From contig JAWXCI010000045.1 in NCBI GenBank assembly GCA_034408895.1, positions 1 through 64,000 of the forward strand: 64,000 bases of DNA. Reading direction: 5' to 3'. The notes beneath the pieces were generated by a model that was given only the letters and a program-made list of their open reading frames with translations, was not told the DNA's origin and did no database searches. Positions 55,281 through 63,644 of this stretch are shown here, one piece after another; position 1 is the stretch's first letter; every line of letters begins with the position of its first letter. Both the position numbers and the translations under genes were made by a program. This stretch comes from UBA4660 sp034408895. Lineage in GTDB: Bacteria > Bacteroidota > Bacteroidia > Flavobacteriales_D > Sanyastnellaceae.

Positions 55281-56507
55281 GTGCAACCCAATTCCGCTCG
55301 ACTCATTAAAAGTTTTATCTCGTTTTCGCTATTGATTATCATTTTCGCATTTGGCTACCGTTGGCTTGAGGTGAAGAACGACAGGGCGCAGATGGCAGAC
55401 TTCCGTGTTTATCATGATGCAGCATCAGCGCTGAGAGATGGCAGCGAGATGTACGGCAAGTCATTCGGAATTGACAGTGGCTTCTATAAGTATTCGCCCA
55501 CGGCTGCTTTGATTTTTGTCCCCTTCACCTTTTTGTCTTACGCTGTTTCATCCGCGTTGTACTATGGTTTAATTGTGCTGGGAATTCTGGCCGTCTTTTT
55601 TGTCTTGCTGAAAAGGCTGGAACATGAAACCGGCCCTTTGAAAAAGGTCGGCTGGGTATTGCTCATTGGTGCATTGTTCATGGCCGATCATTTCGAGCGC
55701 GAACTTCATCTCGGCAATGTGAATTTGTTCCTCATGCTTCTCGCATTTGCTGTTTTTCTTTCTCTTCAGAACGGGAGAGAGTGGCTGGCCGGTGCCTTGT
55801 TCGCCTTGATTGTTTTGTTCAAACCCCACTTCCTCATTCTTGCTCCTTGGGTAATCTGGAAACAACATTGGCGCGCAGTTTTTTCGTTCTTCATCACGCT
55901 TCCTTTATTGATGTTGCTTCCTGTTTTGGTTGTGGGATGGAATGAAACGCTTCTGTTACATAGCCAATGGTTCCATGCCATGCGCGACCACAACATTCAT
56001 CTCGCCCAGAGCCCCAACACTATTTATGGCCTGGTGAATTCCATTTCTTTCAAACCAATGGGAATGATACCCGGGGCTTGGTTTGTCCCTTTTGTTTTCT
56101 TCCTGATGGCCGTTTCGCTTTTAGCGTATGTCATGTTCATTGATTCCCGGAAACCACAATGGAAAGCTATGGAATACATGGAATTTTTTCTTCCCGTGGC
56201 CCTCATTCCAAATCTTGTTCACACCGACACGGAACATTTCATGTGGACACTTCCGCTTATTCTTCTACTGGCAGTTTTACTTTGGAAAAGATGGGATGGA
56301 AAATTCTGGATCATAATTGCAATGGTTGTAGCACTCATTCCTTACGCAATCAATTCGCCTGACATCGTTGGGCGCAAGGTGATGTTGCTCTTTGATGAAG
56401 GCGGATTACTCGGCCTCTCGAACCTGGTTCTTGTTGTTTGTGCTGCTGTGGCACACGTGCGATGGAACAGGCATAAGGCAATGGAGGAAGTACATCCTGA
56501 AATCTGA
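55281..56507 (+). CDS. GT87/DUF2029-type membrane glycosyltransferase
   Basis: 408 residues with about nine or ten membrane helices. The first loop has the GT-C pattern MADFRVYHDAASALRDGSEMYG, with the D-F-x-V-Y-H/A-A element of DUF2029, and then FYKYSPTAALIFVPF. Later come HLGNVNLFLMLLAF and ALIVLFKPHFLILAPW, both typical for GT87. Characterised GT87 members are polyprenol-phosphate-mannose-dependent alpha-mannosyltransferases; the donor here is not proven. The start is GTG at 55281 (MQPNSARLIKS); no ATG precedes the helix. It is followed 14 bp later by the phosphorylase gene. Confidence 0.83.
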   Translation: MQPNSARLIKSFISFSLLIIIFAFGYRWLEVKNDRAQMADFRVYHDAASALRDGSEMYGKSFGIDSGFYKYSPTAALIFVPFTFLSYAVSSALYYGLIVLGILAVFFVLLKRLEHETGPLKKVGWVLLIGALFMADHFERELHLGNVNLFLMLLAFAVFLSLQNGREWLAGALFALIVLFKPHFLILAPWVIWKQHWRAVFSFFITLPLLMLLPVLVVGWNETLLLHSQWFHAMRDHNIHLAQSPNTIYGLVNSISFKPMGMIPGAWFVPFVFFLMAVSLLAYVMFIDSRKPQWKAMEYMEFFLPVALIPNLVHTDTEHFMWTLPLILLLAVLLWKRWDGKFWIIIAMVVALIPYAINSPDIVGRKVMLLFDEGGLLGLSNLVLVVCAAVAHVRWNRHKAMEEVHPEI

Positions 56508-56521
56508 AACGATATAGTTCA

Positions 56522-57412
56522 ATGAACAACAACCCGCAACATTCACCATCCACTTTAGGCAAATCTGAACTCATCCTTCGTACAGATGGTTCGCTTTATC
56601 ACCTCGGCATCTTGCCCGAAGATGTGGGTGAAAAAGTGATTATTGTGGGCGACCCCGAACGTGTGCCAATTGTTTCTTCCCTCTTCGACAAAATCAACCG
56701 GAAAATTAAAACACGTGAATTTGTGACACATACCGGGGAACTTCGGGGTAAACAAATCACGGTTTTGTCCAGCGGCATTGGCGTGGACAACATTGATATT
56801 GTCTTGAATGAACTCGATGCAGCCGTGAACATTGAATTGACATCGCGGACCATCAAACCCGTTCTCCGCGCATTGGAAATTGTACGTATCGGAACAAGCG
56901 GTGCGCTGCGCGATGACATTCCTTTGGGAAGTTTTATTGCCTCATCCATGGCTTTCGGTTGGGATGGTGTGCCATGGCATTATCAATCTGAAATGAGTGA
57001 GGATGAAGGGGCGCTTGCCACAGCCATCGAAACCATCAAACACATAAAAGAAACTGCTGCAACTTATGCGGCATATGCTGATTCTGGACTTCTTCATCGC
57101 ATCGCCCACGATATGATCAAAGGCATCACAGCGACCACCAATAGTTTTTATGGCGGACAGGGTCGTGCGCTTCGCATTCCACTCCGAAATGAGGAAGAAC
57201 AGAATCAAATGATCGAAAATTTCTCATTCCGGGGGCAGCATATCACAAACTACGAAATGGAGACCAGCGGCCTTTATTCCTTGTCCAAAATGTTGGGCCA
57301 CAGTGCCCTTACTGTCTGTGCCATTCTTGCCAACCGCCCGCGAAAAGAATTCCACAACAACCCGTCAGTTGCCGTGCAAAGCCTTGTCAGGCTTGTGCTG
57401 GAAAGATTTTAA
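56522..57412 (+). CDS. nucleoside phosphorylase (PNP/UDP family, uridine phosphorylase-like)
   Basis: 296 residues, cytoplasmic. The PNP_UDP_1 motifs are VIIVGDPERVPIVSSLF (phosphate loop), FVTHTGELRGKQITVLSSGIGVDN, RIGTSGALRDDIPLGS and YEMETSGLYSLSKMLGH, whose Glu-Met-Glu binds ribose. Closest by feel to uridine phosphorylases; the base preference cannot be read. Salvage of nucleosides. Probably co-transcribed with the GT87 gene, though with no shared role. Confidence 0.88.
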   Translation: MNNNPQHSPSTLGKSELILRTDGSLYHLGILPEDVGEKVIIVGDPERVPIVSSLFDKINRKIKTREFVTHTGELRGKQITVLSSGIGVDNIDIVLNELDAAVNIELTSRTIKPVLRALEIVRIGTSGALRDDIPLGSFIASSMAFGWDGVPWHYQSEMSEDEGALATAIETIKHIKETAATYAAYADSGLLHRIAHDMIKGITATTNSFYGGQGRALRIPLRNEEEQNQMIENFSFRGQHITNYEMETSGLYSLSKMLGHSALTVCAILANRPRKEFHNNPSVAVQSLVRLVLERF

Positions 57413-57545
57413 GATGGGGTGTGTGAATATGTAGTTTATCTCCCCGGTTCTCTGGTTTAGTGTGCCGGTACTTTTGGATTGTTCCTTTCGGGGAATAGAC
57501 TAAAGGCCTGAAGCACGAAGAAATAAAACACCCCAGCACTGTCCC

Positions 57546-57600
57546 CGGTCTTCGGTCTCCAGTCACCGGTCTTCAAGTCTTCGGTCTCCGGTCTTCAATC
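57546..57600. repeat. irregular short repeats of CGGTCTTC / CGGTCTCC
   Basis: Within 55 bases the octamers CGGTCTTC, CGGTCTCC and close variants occur six times with irregular spacing, between the phosphorylase and SirB1-like genes. Not a CRISPR (units too short, spacing uneven). Confidence 0.65.
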
Positions 57601-57621
57601 TCCCTTCATCCCATTTTGACC

Positions 57622-58548
57622 ATGAATACGAACGAACTGAGCGCCTTAATCACTCTTATAGAAGACCCCGATGAAACCGTGTACTCCGAAGTGAGGAGAG
57701 AACTGGAATTGCGGGGCGAACAGATATTACCGCAATTGGAAAACTGGTGGGAGAGCCATGACTTCGGCCCATTGTTCCAGCGAAGGTTAGAGGAGTTGAT
57801 CCAAACCATCCAGTACAAAACCGTTTTCCAGCGATTAAAGGAATGGAAAGAAAACCCTGAAGCACAATTACTCGAAGGCTGGCTCATCCTCAATCGTTAC
57901 CAATATCCCTCATTCGATGAATATGAATTGAAGCGGCAGGTCTCAAAAATTCGCCAAGGAATATGGTTGGAATTAAATGATGAACTCACTGCTCTCGAAA
58001 CTGTGAAAGTGTTCAATTACATCCTGTATAACCTGCAACAATTTCATGCACCCGAACACACTGACACCGATCCTCAATACCATTACCTGAGCGATGTACT
58101 CAGTTCCCGTTGCGGCAATCATATTGCATTGGCCATGCTCTACCTCGCCCTTGCCGAAAGCCTCGACATTCCTATATACGGTGTTGATGCTCCCTCTAAA
58201 GTTTTGATGTGTTATGCCAACCCCGTCTTCGATGATTTGGATGAACTCGATCAACTGGAAAACATAGAAGACCTTGCAACCCTTGAACATTTGCCCGAAG
58301 CCTGGCACGAAGACATACTTTTCTACATCAACGCTTCAGAGGTGGGCAAAGTGATTGCGCGCGATGAAGTAATAGAAGCCGCAAAAAAGAAAAACCCAAA
58401 TGCCGATGGCCAACCATTGCTCCCTTGCACCCATCAGGCATTGATGATTCGCATGGTGCAATCACTCATACATTCCTACGAGCAATCATTCAAGCCGGAT
58501 AAAGTGCGTGAATTGCAGGCGCTGGTGTCGGTGTTGTTGGAACAATGA
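57622..58548 (+). CDS. SirB1-like transglutaminase-core protein
   Basis: 308 residues from the ATG at 57622 (MNTNELSALITLIEDPDETV). The N-terminal ~60 residues are HEAT-like (one pair of helices with DPDETVYSEVRRELELRG). The SirB1/Transglut_core2 part follows: YHYLSDVLSSRCGNHIALAM, with Cys in the place of the family's CxG motif, and LDIPIYGVDAPSKVLMCY. Members are often encoded near TPR proteins and their biochemistry is unclear; the Cys could be catalytic. A TTG start 6 bases earlier is possible. Confidence 0.82.
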   Translation: MNTNELSALITLIEDPDETVYSEVRRELELRGEQILPQLENWWESHDFGPLFQRRLEELIQTIQYKTVFQRLKEWKENPEAQLLEGWLILNRYQYPSFDEYELKRQVSKIRQGIWLELNDELTALETVKVFNYILYNLQQFHAPEHTDTDPQYHYLSDVLSSRCGNHIALAMLYLALAESLDIPIYGVDAPSKVLMCYANPVFDDLDELDQLENIEDLATLEHLPEAWHEDILFYINASEVGKVIARDEVIEAAKKKNPNADGQPLLPCTHQALMIRMVQSLIHSYEQSFKPDKVRELQALVSVLLEQ

Positions 58549-58629
58549 TTTTTTCCAGGGTCACCTCTTCCCTAGTCAGGAAGTCGATCAAGTTGCTGTG
58601 AAACTTTTATCTTTACTCAAAACACAAAC

Positions 58630-58848
58630 ATGGCTGTAACCCACAGCATACAAGTTCCTGATGACAAGGAATAATTCTTCGTTCGCCTCACGCACCAACT
58701 CAATTTCAAGACACAACAAGAGGAATTTATTGATAGCGTTATTCCAATAGAAAAAAAGCAGGAAATGCAGCACAGACTTGACACGCGCGGTGTGCACAAA
58801 CAACATTCAATGGAAGAAATGCTTGACTATCTGAAATTTTCCCGGTAA
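58630..58848 (+). pseudogene. antitoxin-like gene with in-frame TAA
   Basis: 73 codons: MAVTHSIQVPDDKE, then TAA at 58672-58674, then FFVRLTHQLNFKTQQEEFID and on to MEEMLDYLKFSR and TAA. This is the usual pattern of short RelB-like/'addiction module' antitoxins of Bacteroidota: an N-terminal VPDDK-x-FF-x-x-L element, a linker and an acidic-helix end. A single CAA or AAA to TAA change kills it. No toxin gene follows; the next bases form a hairpin. Confidence 0.6.
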
Positions 58849-58862
58849 ACTTCTTTGCGCCT

Positions 58863-58894
58863 TCGTCACACGTAAGCGTGACGAGATTTTCTTT
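58863..58894 (+). terminator. hairpin after the dead antitoxin
   Basis: TCGTCAC (58863-58869) pairs with GTGACGA (58878-58884) and is followed by GATTTTCTTTT. It reads as a plus-strand terminator. Confidence 0.45.
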
Positions 58895-58935
58895 TGCGCC
58901 CATGCGTTTACTTTGCGTCTTTGCGGGAACTCATC

Positions 58936-60414
58936 CTAAAATGGATTCACCTTATGCTTCTCCACAACATCAGTTCCTGCTATATAATTAGGATCGGGCA
59001 CCAGCGCAGCATCATACCCAAAAAGTTTGTTGTCCTTAATAATGGTATCCACATAAGTAGGCACCTTTTCCTCCCATCCAGGCATTCCATGATGTATCAT
59101 ATCCAGCACATCTTTAGAATAGATGCCCAGCACTTCCGGGTTATAATCCTCTATATCCACCAGCCGCTTATTCTTCAGCAAATAATCATACAGTGGCCTG
59201 ACCCGCGGGTGGATAGGGCAATTTTTTGAAGTCAGCATGGCACCGTTTTCATCCTTCCACGGATAGAGATATATTTTGAGGTCGCGGCTAAACAGTATTC
59301 CGAAAGCTTCCAGTATCCCGCCATTTAAATCGCGGTAATACTTCTCACTGAATAACTCCATAAGCATATTGGTACCCATGATAATTCCCATGCGTTTAGC
59401 CGTAAACCGCGAGAAATAATCTACCAGTTTAAAATACTTGGAGTAATTAGACACCAGCACAGTTTGCCCAAGCGAACAAAGAATATCGGCACGGTCAAGA
59501 AAATCCTGCTCATTCAGTTCACCCTCTGCGCGCAGGTTATTAAGTGTAAGCTCAAAAAGCACTTGTATATTATCACCATCCACGCGGTACTCCCGCTCGA
59601 AGAGTTTAAAACCCTTCATAATCATATCAATATTCACCTTTGTTACAGGACGGAAACTTCCGCGCAACGCCAGGATGTTTTTCTTATAGAGAATATCAGC
59701 GGCTTGAATGTTTCTTCCGTCAGGTGAAAAAATTACTGCATCGGTCATCCCGTGCTTCACCAGTTGCAGCGACAAAAGGCGGTTGTCCACATTTTCAAAA
59801 TCAGGCCCGGTCATGTGTACCATATCAATCTCCACCTGGTCGCGGCTCAGGTTATCGTAGAGTGAAAGCAGGAGTTCTGTGGGTTTATTGCTGAAGAAAT
59901 AACAGCCGTACAAAAGATTTACGCCTAGCGTACCAATGGTAGCCTGCTGAAGCAGCGGCTCATTTTCATGCAGCCGTGCATGAAGTATAATCATGTTGGC
60001 CTCTTTACTTTCCTCCGTCTGGAATTTTACACCCAGCCAGCCATGCCCCTGTACGGTTTTCTGGAAATTGATAGTGGTAACCGTATCTGCATAAGAAAAG
60101 AATTTTTTGGTGGGATGATCCTTCCTCCGCAGGCGTTCCTCTATCAGTTTGTACTCATGGTTAAGCATATTAATGAGGCGCGGTTTGCACACATAACGGC
60201 CCTTGTCCTCCTTTCCATAAATAGCATCGCTGAAATCTTTGTCGTAGGCACTCATAGCCTTAGCAATAGTGCCGGATGCACCTCCCGCACGAAAGAAGTA
60301 CCGCACCACCTCCTGCCCCGCACCAATCTCCGCAAACGTTCCATAAATATCCGGATTGAGATTGATGCGAAGTGCCTTTTGGCTTGCTGAAAGAACCACC
60401 CTGTCTATTTCCAC
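58936..60414 (-). CDS. conserved cytoplasmic protein of unknown function (492 aa)
   Basis: A soluble 492-residue protein with no signal peptide or membrane segment. The N-terminus has a very distinctive block, YGTFAEIGAGQEVVRYFFRA followed by GGASGTIAKAMSAYDKDFSD. I recall this block as widespread in Bacteroidota and variously annotated in error (for example as a TonB receptor or an adenylyltransferase). Further recognisable pieces are GRYVCKPRLINMLNHEY and MVHMTGPDFENVDNRLLSLQ. Neither Walker nor metal motifs are seen; GAGQE and GGASGT are glycine-rich loops that might bind a nucleotide (inference). It is alone in its orientation. I do not assign a role. Confidence 0.85.
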   Translation of the reverse strand: MEIDRVVLSASQKALRINLNPDIYGTFAEIGAGQEVVRYFFRAGGASGTIAKAMSAYDKDFSDAIYGKEDKGRYVCKPRLINMLNHEYKLIEERLRRKDHPTKKFFSYADTVTTINFQKTVQGHGWLGVKFQTEESKEANMIILHARLHENEPLLQQATIGTLGVNLLYGCYFFSNKPTELLLSLYDNLSRDQVEIDMVHMTGPDFENVDNRLLSLQLVKHGMTDAVIFSPDGRNIQAADILYKKNILALRGSFRPVTKVNIDMIMKGFKLFEREYRVDGDNIQVLFELTLNNLRAEGELNEQDFLDRADILCSLGQTVLVSNYSKYFKLVDYFSRFTAKRMGIIMGTNMLMELFSEKYYRDLNGGILEAFGILFSRDLKIYLYPWKDENGAMLTSKNCPIHPRVRPLYDYLLKNKRLVDIEDYNPEVLGIYSKDVLDMIHHGMPGWEEKVPTYVDTIIKDNKLFGYDAALVPDPNYIAGTDVVEKHKVNPF

Positions 60415-60638
60415 CGTGTCCTGTTTTTATTTAAGCGTGTACAAAAGTAGATTCTTAACGGAGTCGAAAGGCCGGAATGTTGTCGCGTGTTTTGCAAGAT
60501 GAATGCAAGCATGTTGTTCGCGACATAGCCGTGTTTAAAACAAACCTCATGAGCAAAACACACGTGGCATGATAAAAATACCTTAGGCCTGAAACTTGGC
60601 CTACTCCACTCTCCGTTATTCTAATCAAAAAACACGCA

Positions 60639-62582
60639 ATGAAATATTTCCTCTTTCTTTTTCCTCTGCTGTTCATCTCTTGTAAAACACTCTCCCAACC
60701 CGGCATCCATCCTGAGTACAGCGTCCAAAACAAAAAAGCCATAAAGACCTACGAGGACATTCTTGAATACTACAATGCCTACAACTACGAAAAGAGCATT
60801 GAAATGTTGACTGGTTTGACTGCAGACTATCCTGAATTTCTCGAAGCACAAATCCTGCTTGCGCAGGTTTATGGAGAGACCAATCAAATGGAAAAGGCAA
60901 TTGCACCGCTTGAAAGCGCTATGACACAGAATGGGAATTTTTATACCATGGGCTGGATGATGCTTGCCGAAATTCACTTCTCGATGGGGCATTATGATGA
61001 GGCGGAAAAAGCAGCTACACAATACATAAAAAGGCCCAATACTTCAAAAGAACTTACCCAACGAAACCAACTGATACTTGCTTCCTGCCAGTACGCCAAA
61101 GAAGCCATGAAATATCCCGTGCCCTTCGATCCGCAAAGCATGGGAGCAGCCATCAATTCAGAAAGGGACGAGTATTATCCGTGCCTCACTGCCGATGGAA
61201 ATACTATGCTTTACACAAGACTGGTTGCTGACACTCGTGTGCAAGAAGGCAAACAGGAAGATTTTTTTATCTCGAAGAAGGTGTCAGGCGAATGGACAGC
61301 ATCACAATCGATGACTGAAGTGAATACCGTACAAAACGAAGGAGCACCTTCTCTTTCTGCTGATGGCAAAACGGTGGTCTTCACGGCATGCGAGTGGTAT
61401 GGCGACTACGGTAACGACAGGACTGGTTTTGGCTCGTGCGATTTATTCTTCTCTCAATTGAGTGGTGGAGCGTGGAGCGAAGTTAAAAATCTCGGCAGCT
61501 CGGTGAACTCTCCCAACTGGGAATCACAACCATCGTACAGTGCCGATGGAAGGTCACTCTATTTCGTGAGAGGAAAAACAGGAGGTGGAGAGCAGGACAT
61601 TTATTTCTCCACCATAACCCCAAGCGGAAAATGGAGCAGCCCAGTGAAAGTGGTGGGCAGAGTGAATACTGTCGCCAACGAAGAGAGTGTGCAGATTCAT
61701 CCCGATGGCCGCACACTTTATTTCTCCAGCGATGGTCACATAGGTATGGGCGGTCTCGATATTTATGTGAGCCATTTGATGCCCGATGGTTCGTGGGGCG
61801 AACCAAAGAATCTTGGCTATCCCATCAACACTTACAAAAACGAAAACTCAATACTGGTTACCACCGAAGGTGACATTGCACTCATGGCAAGCGACCGTGA
61901 AGGCGGCTTGGGTGGTCTTGATTTATACTCATTCCAACTGCATGAAAAAGTGCGGCCCGATGCAGTAACTTACTTGCGCGGTATCGTAAGCGATGCGTTG
62001 AGCTTCAAAAAGCTGGATGCAAAAGTTGAATTGATTTCACTGGATGATGGGAAGCAACGTGCCGAGGCTTACAGCGATCCCCGCACTGGAGAATACCTGG
62101 TGTGCATTCCGTCCGGAAAAGATTATGCTCTCAATGTGAGCAAGCAGGGTTACCTCTTCCACTCCGAAAATTTTTCTTTGAAAGAATATCTTTCATTGAA
62201 GCCCTTCGAGTTGGACGTGGAATTGAAAAAACTTCGTGCCGGTGAAACTGTTGTATTGAACAATGTGTTTTTCGATTCCAACTCTTCCGTGTTAAAACCC
62301 GAAAGCAAAGTGGAACTGAACCGTCTTGCCGACTTGCTTAAATCCAATGCCACGGTGAAAATTGAAATTGGAGGACACACCGACAACGTGGGCAGTGATA
62401 CTGACAATATGAAATTGAGCGAAGCCCGTGCAAAGTCAGTTGTGGAATTTATAGTTACACAAGGCATTGACGCAAGTCGCCTATCGTCTAAAGGTTATGG
62501 AGAAACCACACCACTAGAAAGCAACGATACTGAACGTGGCAGAGCGAAGAACAGGAGAACGGAGATGAAAGTGATGGAATGA
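60639..62582 (+). CDS. PorE-like OmpA lipoprotein (TPR, PD40, CRD, OmpA), paralog
   Basis: 647 residues. The lipobox LLFISC (Cys at about 15) makes it a lipoprotein, unlike the paralog at 41669 with a signal-peptidase-I-like start. TPR-like helices (about 35-150: EDILEYYNAYNYEKSIEML, FSMGHYDEAEKAATQYI) precede a PD40 propeller (about 180-430: PCLTADGNTMLYTRLV, GAPSLSADGKTVVFTA, GRTLYFSSDGHIGMGGLDIY). A regulatory-like domain (FKKLDAKVELISLDDGK) and an OmpA domain (IEIGGHTDNVGSDTDNMKLS, GRAKNRRTEMKV) follow. The architecture matches PorE of the T9SS; the lipid anchor fits a bridge from the outer membrane to peptidoglycan. Confidence 0.88.
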   Translation: MKYFLFLFPLLFISCKTLSQPGIHPEYSVQNKKAIKTYEDILEYYNAYNYEKSIEMLTGLTADYPEFLEAQILLAQVYGETNQMEKAIAPLESAMTQNGNFYTMGWMMLAEIHFSMGHYDEAEKAATQYIKRPNTSKELTQRNQLILASCQYAKEAMKYPVPFDPQSMGAAINSERDEYYPCLTADGNTMLYTRLVADTRVQEGKQEDFFISKKVSGEWTASQSMTEVNTVQNEGAPSLSADGKTVVFTACEWYGDYGNDRTGFGSCDLFFSQLSGGAWSEVKNLGSSVNSPNWESQPSYSADGRSLYFVRGKTGGGEQDIYFSTITPSGKWSSPVKVVGRVNTVANEESVQIHPDGRTLYFSSDGHIGMGGLDIYVSHLMPDGSWGEPKNLGYPINTYKNENSILVTTEGDIALMASDREGGLGGLDLYSFQLHEKVRPDAVTYLRGIVSDALSFKKLDAKVELISLDDGKQRAEAYSDPRTGEYLVCIPSGKDYALNVSKQGYLFHSENFSLKEYLSLKPFELDVELKKLRAGETVVLNNVFFDSNSSVLKPESKVELNRLADLLKSNATVKIEIGGHTDNVGSDTDNMKLSEARAKSVVEFIVTQGIDASRLSSKGYGETTPLESNDTERGRAKNRRTEMKVME

Positions 62583-62664
62583 GGTGACATGGTGAAGACT
62601 TAGGAAATGAACTTGAACCTTCACATCATCACAACGCCACATCATCACAAGTTAACTTTCGCCC

Positions 62665-63114
62665 ATGCTTCACTGGCATACATCCGCTTTTCATGACCTC
62701 ACTCCAAATGAGTTGTATGAAATTCTTGCACTGCGTATAAGCGTTTTTGTAGTTGAACAAAACTGCTCATACCAGGAAGCCGATGGAAAGGATCAGGAGA
62801 GTTACCATCTTTTTGCCAATGATGAAAGCGGTAAGACAGTCGCGTACCTGCGATTGGTTAAGCCCGGAATTTCCTACGATGAATGGTCAATAGGCCGAGT
62901 GGTGTCAGATCCAAATGCTCGCATGAAAGGCCTTGGCAAAGAGGTAATGAAACGCGGATTGGAATGGATACACACCCACCACGGAAAATTGCCGGTGCGT
63001 ATTTCAGCACAGCTTTACTTAAAAATGTTTTACGAGGATTTTGGATTTGTACAGGTAAGCGAATCTTACCTGGAAGATGACATTCCTCACATCGAAATGC
63101 TTTACACTCCATGA
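62665..63114 (+). CDS. elaA: GNAT-family acetyltransferase ElaA
   Basis: 149 residues. ElaA features: the start HWHTSAFHDLTPNELYEILALR, VFVVEQNCSYQEADGKDQES, SIGRVVSDPNARMKGLGKEV (the acetyl-CoA P-loop R-x-x-x-G-L-G-K) and the end VSESYLEDDIPHIEMLY. The substrate is unknown. Its TGA overlaps the ATG of the following DinB-like gene by 4 bp. Confidence 0.92.
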   Translation: MLHWHTSAFHDLTPNELYEILALRISVFVVEQNCSYQEADGKDQESYHLFANDESGKTVAYLRLVKPGISYDEWSIGRVVSDPNARMKGLGKEVMKRGLEWIHTHHGKLPVRISAQLYLKMFYEDFGFVQVSESYLEDDIPHIEMLYTP

Positions 63115-63644
63115 ATGAATTATTGATCCCGTACTGGGAAAAACTGGTTGATCAGAAAAACCTCTTCCTTGCAGAACTTGATACATGGCAGGAAGAACAT
63201 CGTCCGATAAAACCCACGGAAGGATGGAGTGCCTTGCAAGTGATGGAGCACATCATGATTGCAGAAGGCGGAACCCTAGCCTACATGAAAAAGAAAACTT
63301 CCAGTGGATGGGAAACACTTGAAATGTCAGGGGAAGAACACAATACAAAAAGCAAGATGGTGAATGAGCGGTTGCAATCACCGGAACGTTATGCCGCACC
63401 ATCGGTGCTGAAAGAACCGCAAGGAAATTTTCCTTTTGAGGGAATGAAAACATTCTGGAACAACCAGCGCAATGACATGATGAATTTCATCAACTCGCTC
63501 ACGCCTGAGTTTTACGACCGCCTCCTTTTCCGCCAGCCGAATGCCGGATTACTCAACCTCTATCAGGCAATGGAGTTCATGACTTACCACATCATGCATC
63601 ACATTCCGCAGTTACAGCGAATCAAGGCCGGGTGGGAAAAGTAA
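63111..63644 (+). CDS. DinB-like four-helix-bundle protein
   Basis: 177 residues. A helical protein with the DinB_2-type pattern: WSALQVMEHIMIAEGGTLAY (metal-His helix), then a long middle helix pair and the end EFMTYHIMHHIPQLQRI, whose HxxxH-like set would bind the metal. DinB-like proteins include thiol-S-transferases that use bacillithiol, of interest because bshC is in this window; the substrate here is unknown. Coupled to elaA by ATGA and to the next gene by a 13-bp overlap. Confidence 0.82.
   Translation: MNELLIPYWEKLVDQKNLFLAELDTWQEEHRPIKPTEGWSALQVMEHIMIAEGGTLAYMKKKTSSGWETLEMSGEEHNTKSKMVNERLQSPERYAAPSVLKEPQGNFPFEGMKTFWNNQRNDMMNFINSLTPEFYDRLLFRQPNAGLLNLYQAMEFMTYHIMHHIPQLQRIKAGWEK

Noticed and set aside
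55121..55309. 62-codon open frame before the GT87 gene
   Set aside because: Its start is in the terminator hairpin, it has no ordered features and overlaps the GT87 start.
57546..57600. CRISPR-like array
   Set aside because: Repeat units of 8 bases with uneven 1-8 base gaps; no leader or cas genes.
16274..58674. Genetic code change with TAA as a sense codon
   Set aside because: Essential genes here (for example the GT117 gene, purN, mdh) stop at TAA with the expected family C-termini; only dispensable genes contain internal TAA.
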